A stretch of 64,000 bases of DNA from assembly GCA_934141475.1 (NCBI GenBank), contig CAKPCG010000006.1, positions 3,114-67,113 of the forward strand. Reading direction: 5' to 3'. Position 1 is the first letter of the stretch. Every line of letters starts with the position of its first letter. The stretch is from an uncultured Clostridia bacterium. Its GTDB lineage: Bacteria; Bacillota; Clostridia; TANB77; CAG-508. A model generated the notes under the pieces. That model ran no database searches and had not been told where the DNA came from. It was given only the letters and a program-made list of their open reading frames with translations. The position numbers were made by a program, and so were the translations under genes. Below, piece by piece: positions 35,716 through 44,210 of the stretch.

Positions 35716-36955
35716 ATGTATTTAAAAAAAATCTCTATATTGGTTTTATTTTTCATTTTTATACAATCTTCGCTAATTTCTTTTGCAGATGATTTTGATG
35801 ATTATTATGAGGAAACTTTTTCACCTTTAAATAGTAACTTAACCACGTCCCATGATATTCCTGATATAAATGCAAGACACGCTGTTGTATTAGACAGGGC
35901 TTCTAAAACAGTTTTATTTGGTAAAAATGAAAATGAAACATGTAAAATGGCTTCAACAACTAAAATTATCACTGCGTTAATAGTTATTGAAAATACTCCT
36001 GACTTAAATTCAATTACATCTATATCAAAAAAAGCTAGTCGGAACAGGTGGTTCGAGGCTTGGGCTTTCTTTTAATGACAAAATTACTATAAATGATTTG
36101 CTTTATGGTTTACTTATGGTTTCTGGAAATGACTCGGCTGTTGCTCTTGCAGAATTTGTAAGTGGTAGTGTTGAAAATTTTGCAAATCTTATGAATGAAA
36201 AAGCCTCTTTTTTAGGGCTTACTTCTACACATTTTGTTACTCCTCATGGTTTAGATGAAGACGAACATTATACAACTGCTTTTGAACTTGCTAAAATTGC
36301 AGATTATGCTCTTAAAAATGAAATATTTTCTAAAATTGTAAGCACATCTTATTATACTGTAAAAATTAATGGAAAATCTAAAACATTGCATAATACTAAC
36401 GAACTCTTAGGTAATTTCGAGGGCGTTTATGGTGTAAAAACTGGATTTACAAATGGTGCTAATAGATGTCTTGTTACCTCTTGTAAAAAAAATGATTTGG
36501 ATATTATTTGCGTTGTTTTAGGATGTGATACGAAGAAAAACAGAACCCTGGATAGTGTAAAAATTTTAAATTATATATTTAATAATTTTCATATAATTGA
36601 TGTAAAAAAAATAATAAATGATGATTTTACTAAATGGAATAATTCACAATCAAAATATATATTTTTTAATAAAGGTTCTTTTGCAAATCCAGAGTATTAT
36701 TTAGATGAATCGCAAATTCTGTATGATAAGGTTGCAGTTGATAAAAATTTAAACAATAATATTTTTACATCAGTTTACAGCGAAAATTCTTTTGACACTC
36801 CTTTGTATTCTGATAGTGTAATTGGAAAAATTTCTATATTTAATGGAGATACAGAACTTTTTTCTGTTAATATTTTAAATAAAAACACTATTGGAAGAAA
36901 GACTTTTCTTGAATATTTTAAAATTTTCTTTGAAAAAAATATTTTTGAATTTTGA
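35716..36955 (+). CDS. D-alanyl-D-alanine carboxypeptidase, +1 shift at a CGG codon
   Basis: About 412 residues once two frames are joined. Signal peptide (MYLKKISILVLFFIFIQSSL), then the S11 peptidase motifs: STTK (catalytic Ser-Lys), SGNDS, and KTGFTNGA. The frame breaks at codon 109, CGG (36040-36042): skipping C gives SKKAS-GTGGSRLGLSFNDKI, the conserved family segment, whereas reading CGG as Arg leads to a stop after 11 more codons. GGAGGGG box before the ATG at 35716. Such enzymes trim D-Ala from peptidoglycan stem peptides outside the cell. A second, intact relative lies at 40796-42055. Confidence 0.85.
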
Positions 36956-36965
36956 TGTTTTTGTA

Positions 36966-36994
36966 TTGACTTTTGACTATTTTTTTGCTATCAT
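36966..36994 (+). promoter_or_regulatory. promoter of tRNA-Gly and tRNA-Cys
   Basis: TTGACT (36966-36971), a 17-bp spacer, TATCAT (36989-36994), 12 nt before tRNA-Gly. Confidence 0.75.
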
Positions 36995-37006
36995 AGAAAA
37001 GTGCTT

Positions 37007-37082
37007 GCGGGAATAGCTCAGTTGATAGAGCGCCGCCTTGCCAAGGCGGAGGTCGCGGGTTTGAGCCCCGTTTCCCGCTCCA
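37007..37082 (+). tRNA. tRNA-Gly(GCC)
   Basis: Complete cloverleaf: acceptor GCGGGAA / TTCCCGC, anticodon stem CCGCC / GGCGG with a normal 7-nt loop TTGCCAA, T-arm GCGGG-TTTGAGC-CCCGT and an encoded CCA. The normal loop size matters for the CGG question: this tRNA is not an expanded-anticodon form. Confidence 0.97.
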
Positions 37083-37128
37083 AATTTTAAGTACTATTTT
37101 TGCTTTTATAGCATATAATTTAATATAA

Positions 37129-37202
37129 GGCGACTTAGCCAAGCGGTAAGGCACGAGTCTGCAAAACTCTGATGATCGGTTCGACTCCGATAGTCGCCTC
37201 CA
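37129..37202 (+). tRNA. tRNA-Cys(GCA)
   Basis: Acceptor GGCGACT / AGTCGCC, anticodon loop CTGCAAA with GCA, T-arm ATCGG-TTCGACT-CCGAT, encoded CCA. Its 3' end and downstream terminator have a diverged second copy 1.65 kb away. Confidence 0.97.
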
Positions 37203-37209
37203 AAAAATA

Positions 37210-37250
37210 ATCGATAAAACGTTGGTATATCAACATTTTATCGATTTTTA
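37210..37250 (+). terminator. terminator of the tRNA pair
   Basis: A long stem (ATCGATAAAA plus GTTG, one mismatch) is followed by TTTTTA. A related hairpin recurs at 38866-38906. Confidence 0.85.
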
Positions 37251-37800
37251 TATATTTTATGCTAAAAATAAAAATATAGTATTTTCAATACTTTTTAAAG
37301 CTGAAAAGTAAAAAAATCAATTTATATGGGTTAAAAAATAGTTAAAATAAAACAGAAATGAATAATATCATTTCTGTAATGGTATGGGTAATGGATTCGA
37401 ACCATTTTGACCTTTATCTATAACTTTTACCTATTTTAATCAAACATATTTATTTCGCAACCCATATATACAAAGGTCTTTTCCATTTTTGCTATTTATT
37501 TTTTTCATTTTATCTTTCTCCCTTATAAAAATTTTGTCTATTAAGTTAATCATTAAAGTGATAATTGTTGGTATTGTGTCCATTCGTATAAGGATTATGA
37601 ATAAAACTAGTTTAATTATTATAGGGAACATTATATGCAATGAATTTTTATGAATTTTAATAAAAACTATTGATTTTTATTAAAAAAATCTGTATAATTA
37701 ACTTAATAATTACATATTATAGTTAATAATTCCCCTGTTGATTCGAAGCTTTACGTTTAGTGCGTAAAAGATTTATGTAGATGAGATGGGGGATTATTGA
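37251..37800. other. non-coding stretch with tRNA-like fragment and a structured RNA candidate
   Basis: 37380-37412 on the minus strand reads like a tRNA 3' part: T-arm AATGG-TTCGAAT-CCATT followed by ACCCATACCA, with no matching 5' half upstream. 37724-37800 can fold: the outer arms AATTCCCC and GGGGGATTATT pair, and inside lies CTTTACG / CGTAAAAG. This second structure directly abuts the stop of the DUF3800 gene. A 66-codon frame at 37440-37640 (minus) has no support. Confidence 0.45.
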
Positions 37801-37802
37801 TT

Positions 37803-38639
37803 TTATTGCTTTTTGGTAAGTTTTCTATAGTAAGTAGAATTACTTGGAATAAACTTCCAATGTCTATAAGGTATTGTCCATGTATTCATATTGTGTAATC
37901 CTGTTGATACTCCTATATTAAAATTTGGATGAATTTCTCTAATTCTACTTAATATATGTTTATATAGTTTTTCTTTAGCTATTGTCTTTTTTCCTCTTTT
38001 ATTACTATTAGGCAATTTCTCTTTATGAAAATTATTCAATCTAAAATTTATTGAGCCTAATATTATATCCATACATTGTAAAATAACGTGATTATGAGAA
38101 ATTACTTCTGCAATATTTTCTCTTTTAATATATATATTATTATCTTTAAAAATATTTACATTGTTTAATCCATAAACAAAATCTATAAAAGTGTTGTTTC
38201 TATTAGGTGTATTGGGCAATTTGTCAAAATAAAATCTAACTGAAATTTCTTTATTTTTTAAAGGATTACAATTTTCAAATCCAAAAGCCCATTTTACAAA
38301 TTGATAATAAAGTAAATAATATTCATTATCTATTTGATTGTCTGTTAAATCATTTGCTATATAGCATACGGGTTTAAACATTATTCTAATTTTTATATTA
38401 CTTATTTTAATATAATCAAAAAATAAGTCCATTATTTCTACATATTTTTCTAAATAGCTTTCTGTTACTTTAGACCATTTAATTTCTCCAAACAAATTTA
38501 ATTCTAATTTCTTTTTATTTAAAGATGATGTTAATTTATCAATTTGCTTTGAATTAACAACAGCACCACCATAGAAATTTCCAAAATATTTTCCTTTTTT
38601 GGCAGACTCATCACAATAAACAATGTATTCTTCTTTCAA
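37803..38639 (-). CDS. DUF3800 protein, RNase H-like fold
   Basis: 278 residues. It opens with the DUF3800 signature EEYIVYCDESAKKGKYFGNFYGGAVV (acidic DES at the end of the first strand) and has LTSSLNKKKLELNLFGEIKWSKVT, IRFYFDKLPN-type strands and an HNHVILQCMDIILG helix. DUF3800 proteins are predicted nucleases or RNase H-like enzymes, often found on mobile elements. TTG start behind AGGAGG. The gene is alone in a 1.6-kb islet between two copies of the tRNA-Cys 3' flank, so it is probably a mobile cargo or defence-type gene. Confidence 0.85.
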   Translation of the reverse strand: MKEEYIVYCDESAKKGKYFGNFYGGAVVNSKQIDKLTSSLNKKKLELNLFGEIKWSKVTESYLEKYVEIMDLFFDYIKISNIKIRIMFKPVCYIANDLTDNQIDNEYYLLYYQFVKWAFGFENCNPLKNKEISVRFYFDKLPNTPNRNNTFIDFVYGLNNVNIFKDNNIYIKRENIAEVISHNHVILQCMDIILGSINFRLNNFHKEKLPNSNKRGKKTIAKEKLYKHILSRIREIHPNFNIGVSTGLHNMNTWTIPYRHWKFIPSNSTYYRKLTKKQ

Positions 38640-38842
38640 GATTTATCCTCCTTTAGTTTAATAATCAAATTATAGCATAATAAGGAGAAATATACAATAT
38701 TATCAAACATATTTTCTATATAATTTTACAATATATAATAATATTTTTATAATATTAAATTTATTGGGTTAAAAATGTGTTAAAATGAGATTTTTTCAGC
38801 ACAAAAGTACAGAATACAAGAGGGATACAGGATACACTCAAT

Positions 38843-38960
38843 ATGACTATCGCCTCCAATAAAAGAACGATAAAATGCTGTTACATCAACATTTTATCGT
38901 TTTTTATATGATTTTATGTGCAGAACAAGAATGTAGTATTTTCAATGATTTTATATATAA
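38843..38960 (+). repeat. diverged copy of the tRNA-Cys 3' end, terminator and flank
   Basis: CTATCGCCTCCAA (38847-38859) matches the tRNA-Cys 3' end (ATAGTCGCCTCCAA) with small changes. It is followed by a similar terminator hairpin (38866-38906) and by TGTAGTATTTTCAAT, which matches TATAGTATTTTCAAT after the first copy. The repeat spans about 110 bp and flanks the DUF3800 islet. Confidence 0.7.
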
Positions 38961-39019
38961 AAAAATGTGACAAAATTTTATATGTTCGCTTGAATTTTAC
39001 CAATAAATGTTATATGATA

Positions 39020-39298
39020 TCAAACATAGGAAATGAGATAGTAGATTTGTGTTACCACTTCAAATTGGATAGTTTTACTATCAGAAAGTGAGGTGGTGTT
39101 TATGAGTTTTTTATTATTTTCATTTTGCATGATTACTAAATATGGTATTAATTTTAATGCTTATGGTACATATTTTTTTATATTTGCTATTTCCTCATTT
39201 GATAAAAATAAATGTGTTGCATTTACCGAGTCTTCCCATACTTCTAGAAGTTTATTTATTATTGTTTCATTCCTATCTTTTACTTCAATTATTCTCAT
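39020..39298 (-). pseudogene. GNAT acetyltransferase, 5' remnant
   Basis: From an ATG at 39298 (GGAGTGA upstream) the frame reads MRIIEVKDRNETIINKLLEV, WEDSVNATHLFLSNEEIANIKKYVP, then TAA where relatives have Gln, then ALKLIPYLVIMQNENNK, followed by unrelated residues. This is the first third of a GNAT N-acetyltransferase. The acetyl-CoA site (R/QxxGxG/A) is missing, so it is inactive. It overlaps the edge of the region disturbed by the DUF3800 islet. Confidence 0.7.
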
Positions 39299-39331
39299 TT
39301 TGTTTATTCACTCCAAACTTATATTTAAATT

Positions 39332-39940
39332 TTATTTTATATAAGTATTTAAAATAAAATAAATATTTTCTACAACTTTATCAGCAAAATCTTCTTTTAA
39401 ATATCCTATATTTTCTTTTTTCATTTTTGAATATTTTGTTAAAGTGTATTTTATTTCATCTTCAATCATCTGTTTATTCATTCCGCAAATTGGTAAAATT
39501 TTTGCACTTTTTATTTTTTGTTTTACTTCTTGCCACCATTTTTGGTCTATATTATTGCATTCTAATTTAAATATTCCTTCTTCATAATGTTTGTATGCTG
39601 TATTATAGTCAAAACCTTCTTTAATTAAATTTGGATATAATTCATTTTGATATATTTTATCACATATTATATCTGTTAAAACATGTATTAGATATCCTTT
39701 TAGATATGTTTCTTCATAATTTTCTTTGTTTTTTTTATAGAAATCTATTATATTTTTTTGCCATTTATCTAAATTTTCATCTCTTACATGAGTTCTCCAT
39801 CTATCTTCCTTACTTGCAAAACCATACGCATTTACGCTATCTGGCACCATTAGTCCTAAATAAAAATCATTTGTGTCTAAGTTTAAATCGTTTTTGGCAA
39901 TTTTATTTCCTACTAATTCATGAAATAGTATTGTTGGCAT
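39332..39940 (-). CDS. zinc-dependent phospholipase C-like protein
   Basis: 202 residues from the second ATG at 39940 (GGAGG with proper spacing; the ATG at 39946 touches the box). Motifs: MPTILFHELVGNKIA at the N-terminus, FYLGLMVPDSVN, RTHVRD, and KGYLIHVLTDIICDKI, a spread of His and Asp residues typical of the Zn-dependent phospholipase C / S1-P1-like fold. There is no signal peptide, so the protein is probably cytoplasmic, like many HD-like hydrolases annotated this way. The reaction is unknown. Confidence 0.65.
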   Translation of the reverse strand: MPTILFHELVGNKIAKNDLNLDTNDFYLGLMVPDSVNAYGFASKEDRWRTHVRDENLDKWQKNIIDFYKKNKENYEETYLKGYLIHVLTDIICDKIYQNELYPNLIKEGFDYNTAYKHYEEGIFKLECNNIDQKWWQEVKQKIKSAKILPICGMNKQMIEDEIKYTLTKYSKMKKENIGYLKEDFADKVVENIYFILNTYIK

Positions 39941-39985
39941 TTTCATTCCTCCTTTTCATTTTTGACATTATACCACATTTATATT

Positions 39986-40699
39986 TTATTTTACAGTTAT
40001 TAAGTTTTTTATATTTTCAAATTTGTTTTCTCCTATTCCACTTACATTTTTTAAATCTTCTATATATTTAAATTTGCCATTTTGTTCTCTATATTCTACT
40101 ATTCTTACAGCTATTGAAGCTCCTATACCCGGCAAAATTTGCAATTCTTCTTGTGTTGCTTTATTTATATTTATTAGTTTTGATTCTTTTTGTTTTATGT
40201 CCTCATTTTCTATAATTCCTTCGCCATTCTCTTTTTGAAAAATTTCTTCATCTTCTTCAATCTTTTCGTCATCGTTACTGTCATATTCACTGTAGTCATT
40301 ATATTCGTCATAGTCATCATCTATATATTTTATAATCGGAATTTTTATTTTTACTCCATCTTCTAACATATATGCTAGATTGACTTTTGATATATCTGCC
40401 TCATCTGTTAGTCCTCCACTTGCTTCAATTGCATCTTCTATTCTGCTTCCTTCATTTAGTTCTACAACACCTGGATTTTTTACACCTCCTGTTATATGAA
40501 CAAATATTTTTTTATTTTCTTCTTCTTCATCTTTTGTTTGGTTTTGTTTTGTTGTATTTGATACTAAAATCTCATCATCCAATTGAATATTTTCATTTGT
40601 CTGATTTTTATTATATATTATTGCAATTATTCCTATTGATATAATTGCTGCTATTAATACTATTAATATTTTTTGTTTTTTGCTTAAATTTTCTAACAT
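39986..40699 (-). CDS. comEA: ComEA-like DNA receptor
   Basis: 237 residues: a membrane helix (about 9-27), an SLBB-like domain (about 62-115: KIFVHITGGVKNPGVVELNEGSRIEDAIEASGG), an acidic linker and a C-terminal double helix-hairpin-helix (ININKATQEELQILPGIGASIAVRIVEYREQNGKFKYIEDLKNVSGIG). This is the layout of ComEA, the surface DNA-binding protein of natural competence. AAGGAGG box. With dprA in the same window it suggests a competence pathway, although comEC is not here. Confidence 0.9.
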   Translation of the reverse strand: MLENLSKKQKILIVLIAAIISIGIIAIIYNKNQTNENIQLDDEILVSNTTKQNQTKDEEEENKKIFVHITGGVKNPGVVELNEGSRIEDAIEASGGLTDEADISKVNLAYMLEDGVKIKIPIIKYIDDDYDEYNDYSEYDSNDDEKIEEDEEIFQKENGEGIIENEDIKQKESKLININKATQEELQILPGIGASIAVRIVEYREQNGKFKYIEDLKNVSGIGENKFENIKNLITVK

Positions 40700-40795
40700 T
40701 TTTCCTCCTTATTTTTATTTTTTTCCTAAAATTATTGCAAAATTTGCATATATATTGTATATTTTAAATATTAAATTTTAAAAAGTGGTGAATTT

Positions 40796-42055
40796 ATGAA
40801 AAACAAGTTTTTAAGTATGCTTTTATTTTTTGTTTTTTGCATTTTTACTTTTCAAAGTAATTTTGTTTATTGTGCAAATGATAATAGTATATCTTCTAAT
40901 GATAATATAAATATATATTCCGATGCGGGAATTTTAATAGATTTTAAGACTGGCAATGTTCTTTATTCTAAAAATGGTAATGAAAGAAGGTATCCTGCAA
41001 GTACAACTAAAATTTTGACTGCAATCCTTGCTATAGAAAAATGTAACTTAGATGATATAGTTACTGTTTCTAAAAGCGCTGTTTCATCTATTCCTTCAGG
41101 ATATTCATCTGCTTATTTATCTGCTGATGAAGAAATTTCTGTAAGAGATTTAATAACAGTGTTTTTAGTTCATTCTGCAAATGATGCAGGATATGTTCTT
41201 GCAGAACACATTTCTGGCTCTATTGATGCCTTTGCAGATTTAATGAATTCTAAAGCAAAGGAAATTGGCTGTATAGATACTCATTTTACAAATCCAAGTG
41301 GTATTCATGATGAAAATCATTATACTACTGCTTCAGATTTAGCTTTAATTGCAAGATATTGCATGCAAAATGCAACTTTTAAAAGTATAGTTTCTAAAAA
41401 GACTTGTACAATTAGCAGTACTAATAAATTTGGTGAAAGATCTTATATAAATACCAATGATTTGCTTAATCCTTCTTCTAAATATTATTTGGAAGAATGT
41501 GTTGGCATAAAAACTGGTTATACAAGCCAAGCTAAAAATTGTTTAATTTCGGCTTGTTCTAAAAATGGACTTGGATTAATTTGTGTTATTTTAGGAGCAA
41601 ACCCCATAAATAATAGTGAAAGTTCTAGATATATAGATTCTATTAACTTATTTAAATATGGATATTCTAATTATTCTTTAAAGACTTTAATAAATAAAGG
41701 TGATGTAGTGGAAACAATTAAAATTTCTAATGGTTCTGATGAAACTAAAAGTCTAGACCTGATAGTAGAAGATTCAATTTCTGCTTTATCAAATAACAGT
41801 GCTGTGGTTTCTGAACCTAAAATTGTATTAAAAGGTAATTTATCTGCTCCTATAGCAAAAAATTCTATAGTTGGTACTATTTCTTATACAATAGATGATA
41901 CAACTTATACACAAAATTTACTTGCATCACATGATGTAGAGCAAAGTAATTACACTGTTTATATTTTAGGTTTTGTATTTATATTTTTAGTAATAATAAG
42001 TATTTTGACAATAATAATTATTATGAAATTTAAAAAAAGTAAATATGATTTTTAA
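40796..42055 (+). CDS. D-alanyl-D-alanine carboxypeptidase (DacF-like)
   Basis: 419 residues: signal peptide (about 1-27), S11 peptidase domain with RYPASTTKIL (catalytic Ser-Lys), VHSANDAGYVL (SxN), ECVGIKTGYT (KTG), a C-terminal beta domain, and finally a membrane helix (ILGFVFIFLVIISILTIIII) that anchors it. It removes the terminal D-Ala from peptidoglycan stem peptides and so controls cross-linking. The frame is intact, with no CGG in it, unlike the paralogue at 35716-36955. GTGGTGA box. Confidence 0.93.
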   Translation: MKNKFLSMLLFFVFCIFTFQSNFVYCANDNSISSNDNINIYSDAGILIDFKTGNVLYSKNGNERRYPASTTKILTAILAIEKCNLDDIVTVSKSAVSSIPSGYSSAYLSADEEISVRDLITVFLVHSANDAGYVLAEHISGSIDAFADLMNSKAKEIGCIDTHFTNPSGIHDENHYTTASDLALIARYCMQNATFKSIVSKKTCTISSTNKFGERSYINTNDLLNPSSKYYLEECVGIKTGYTSQAKNCLISACSKNGLGLICVILGANPINNSESSRYIDSINLFKYGYSNYSLKTLINKGDVVETIKISNGSDETKSLDLIVEDSISALSNNSAVVSEPKIVLKGNLSAPIAKNSIVGTISYTIDDTTYTQNLLASHDVEQSNYTVYILGFVFIFLVIISILTIIIIMKFKKSKYDF

Positions 42056-42098
42056 ATTTTATTGAATTCAAATTTTATGAAATTTAAATTTTATTTTG

Positions 42099-42125
42099 GG
42101 AGGGATTTTAAATCCCTCCTTTTTA
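42099..42125 (+). terminator. terminator of the dacF-like gene
   Basis: A 10-bp stem GGAGGGATTT / AAATCCCTCC with a 1-nt apex mismatch is followed by TTTTTAT on the plus strand. It reaches the stop of the convergent LCP gene. Confidence 0.82.
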
Positions 42126-43487
42126 TTTGTAATCTTTTCCTAGAATTATTTTTACATCTACTGTACTTGTGCTCGATGTACTACTAGATATATTTCCTAC
42201 TCCAAGAATTTCTTTTATTTTATCCGTTGTTTTGCTAGGAACTGCTGTCTTGTTTATTATTGTTGTTTTAGTTGTTGCTGTTGTAGTTCCTGTTTTATAT
42301 ACATTATATCCTTGTGCTTTTAGTGCTTTTGTTGCTTGATTTAAAAGTGCACTATTTCCACTTCCATTTAATAATTCTATTTTTATATTTGAATTAGTAG
42401 TTTCGGTTGATTCTTCATTATTAGTTGTAGAAGATTTTATTTGATTTGTTGTATTACTTTTAGTTTCTATTTCATTTGTTTCTTTTGTTTCACTTGCTTC
42501 ATTTTCTGATGATGTTACATTTTGTTCATTAAATATTTCTTCTACTAGGCTTTTTGTTTCTTTTTCGTTATATATAAAGAATGATAATTTGTTATAGTAA
42601 TCAGCTTCTCCTGGTATGCTTTCTGCTCTTATATTTTCTGTATTAAATTCTACTGCATATGGTATATAATCTGTTACCATTGACCAATTTTTTATATTTG
42701 TTGTTACATTTTCTTTTACTATGTCTATAAAACTTCCTATTTTTGTTATATTTTTTAATTGTAATGTTTGTTTTGCAACTTCTGTTATGAATTCTCTTTG
42801 TGTTCTCATTCTTCCTAAGTCATTATCTCCATAGCTTGATGGATATGATGTTCCATTGTTATTTTTTCTGAATCTTACTAATCCTTCTGCTTGTGTTCCA
42901 TTTAGTTTTTGTTTTCCTTTTTTTAGGTGTATTGCTAGATCTTGTGAGCTATCATCGTAATTCATGTTTATTGGTACATCGAATTCTACTCCACCTATTT
43001 CGTCTACTAATTGAACAAGTGCATTGTTGCTTATTACTACATAGTAAATTATATTTAGACCTGTTATTTTATTTACTGCTGCTAGCGTTTTTTCTGGGCT
43101 TGATTGGTATAAGGCATTTATTTTGTCATATGAAGTTGCCTTATTTTTGTTTGTTCCAACAAATGTATCCCTTGGAATTGATAGTAATGCTGCTTTTTGA
43201 GTTTTTGGATTATATGATGCAACTATAATTGTGTCAGTAAGTTTTGAGCTTATGTCCTCACTTACTCCCATTATTAATACTGTAAATGGCTCTAAATTTT
43301 GTAATTTTTTTTCGTCTTGTCCTACTGCTGTTTGTATCATTCCTTTTAGTCCCCATCCGTTTTTGTAGGTACTGTATCCAATAAATCCTCCTATGAATAG
43401 TACTATCATTAATAATATTATTAGTAATACTTTTAGTGCTCTATGTTTCTTTTTTATTTTTTTATTTTTTTCTACTTTTTTATTCAT
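42123..43487 (-). CDS. LytR-CpsA-Psr family cell-wall polymer transferase
   Basis: 454 residues: basic cytoplasmic tail, one membrane helix (about 19-42), then the LCP domain (FTVLIMGVSE, TDTIIVASYNPKTQKAALLSIPRDTFV with the key Arg-Asp, GRMRTQREFI with further Arg). A Ser/Thr/Glu-rich linker and a C-terminal LytR_C domain (IKIELLNGSGNSALLNQATKALKAQGYNVYKTGTT) follow. LCP enzymes attach teichoic acids or capsule to peptidoglycan using polyprenyl-linked precursors. It leads the minus-strand envelope cluster end. Confidence 0.93.
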   Translation of the reverse strand: MNKKVEKNKKIKKKHRALKVLLIILLMIVLFIGGFIGYSTYKNGWGLKGMIQTAVGQDEKKLQNLEPFTVLIMGVSEDISSKLTDTIIVASYNPKTQKAALLSIPRDTFVGTNKNKATSYDKINALYQSSPEKTLAAVNKITGLNIIYYVVISNNALVQLVDEIGGVEFDVPINMNYDDSSQDLAIHLKKGKQKLNGTQAEGLVRFRKNNNGTSYPSSYGDNDLGRMRTQREFITEVAKQTLQLKNITKIGSFIDIVKENVTTNIKNWSMVTDYIPYAVEFNTENIRAESIPGEADYYNKLSFFIYNEKETKSLVEEIFNEQNVTSSENEASETKETNEIETKSNTTNQIKSSTTNNEESTETTNSNIKIELLNGSGNSALLNQATKALKAQGYNVYKTGTTTATTKTTIINKTAVPSKTTDKIKEILGVGNISSSTSSTSTVDVKIILGKDYK

Positions 43488-43538
43488 TTGCTTATATTTT
43501 CCACTCTTTTCCTTCTAAATTAAAAACTATATGCTAAA

Positions 43539-44198
43539 TTATACCAAATATTTTCCTAAAACGCAATAGTTTACTATAATATTGTTATTATATAGTACTT
43601 TTGTTACATATGATTCTTCTATTGCTGTTGATATTTTTTCATTTCCTTTTATTGATATAATAAAAAACATTATTGTTAATATTATATAAACTATTACTAA
43701 TCCCTTTATTGCTCCATAGGCTATTCCTCCAACTTCATTTAATTGTTTTATAATTGGAAATTTAGCAATACTTCCTGTTATAATTTTTAGAATAAATAGA
43801 ATTGCTCTTATTACAATAAATAAAATTATTCCTGTAATCACTTCTACTACTTTTGTTGATATTTGTTTTGCAACAACTTCAGTCGCTTGTTTTTTTGCTT
43901 CTTCTGCTGTGTTTTGTATGGCATTTTGTATAAATATGTTTATATCTTTGCTATTTTTTTTCTCTTCTTTTTCTGTTTCGTTATCACTGTTTTTTATTAT
44001 TATTTCTTCTATTTTATTATCTATTTGAGTATTATTTATTATAATATTTGAAATAGGTTTATATAGTACTAATGTCGCAATAATTGCTATTAAAAATGCG
44101 CATATATTTAATATTACATTCATTAATCCTTTTTTGTACCCTATTATTATATTTATAATTAATATTGCAATTATAATTATATCTAAAAAAATTCCCAT
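43539..44198 (-). CDS. cvpA: CvpA family membrane protein
   Basis: 219 residues from the ATG at 44198 (AGGTGAT box). Four membrane helices with the family opening FLDIIIIAILIINIIIGYKKGL and the middle VVEVITGIILFIVIRAILF. A charged, Glu/Lys-rich loop (about 70-110) lies between helices 2 and 3. CvpA was named for colicin V production; in Firmicutes it is a general membrane protein of unknown role in envelope maintenance. Only 12 nt separate it from the DUF5711 gene, so the two are cotranscribed. Confidence 0.88.
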   Translation of the reverse strand: MGIFLDIIIIAILIINIIIGYKKGLMNVILNICAFLIAIIATLVLYKPISNIIINNTQIDNKIEEIIIKNSDNETEKEEKKNSKDINIFIQNAIQNTAEEAKKQATEVVAKQISTKVVEVITGIILFIVIRAILFILKIITGSIAKFPIIKQLNEVGGIAYGAIKGLVIVYIILTIMFFIISIKGNEKISTAIEESYVTKVLYNNNIIVNYCVLGKYLV

Positions 44199-44210
44199 CT
44201 TTATCACCTA

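Noticed and set aside
36918..37154. 78-codon minus-strand frame over the tRNA genes
   Set aside because: It is the complement of tRNA-Gly and tRNA-Cys, so its apparent coding content comes from tRNA sequence.
37440..37640. A 66-codon minus-strand frame before the DUF3800 region
   Set aside because: No RBS, hydrophobic low-complexity product, no family resemblance; it overlaps a tRNA-like fragment region. Most likely chance in AT-rich DNA.
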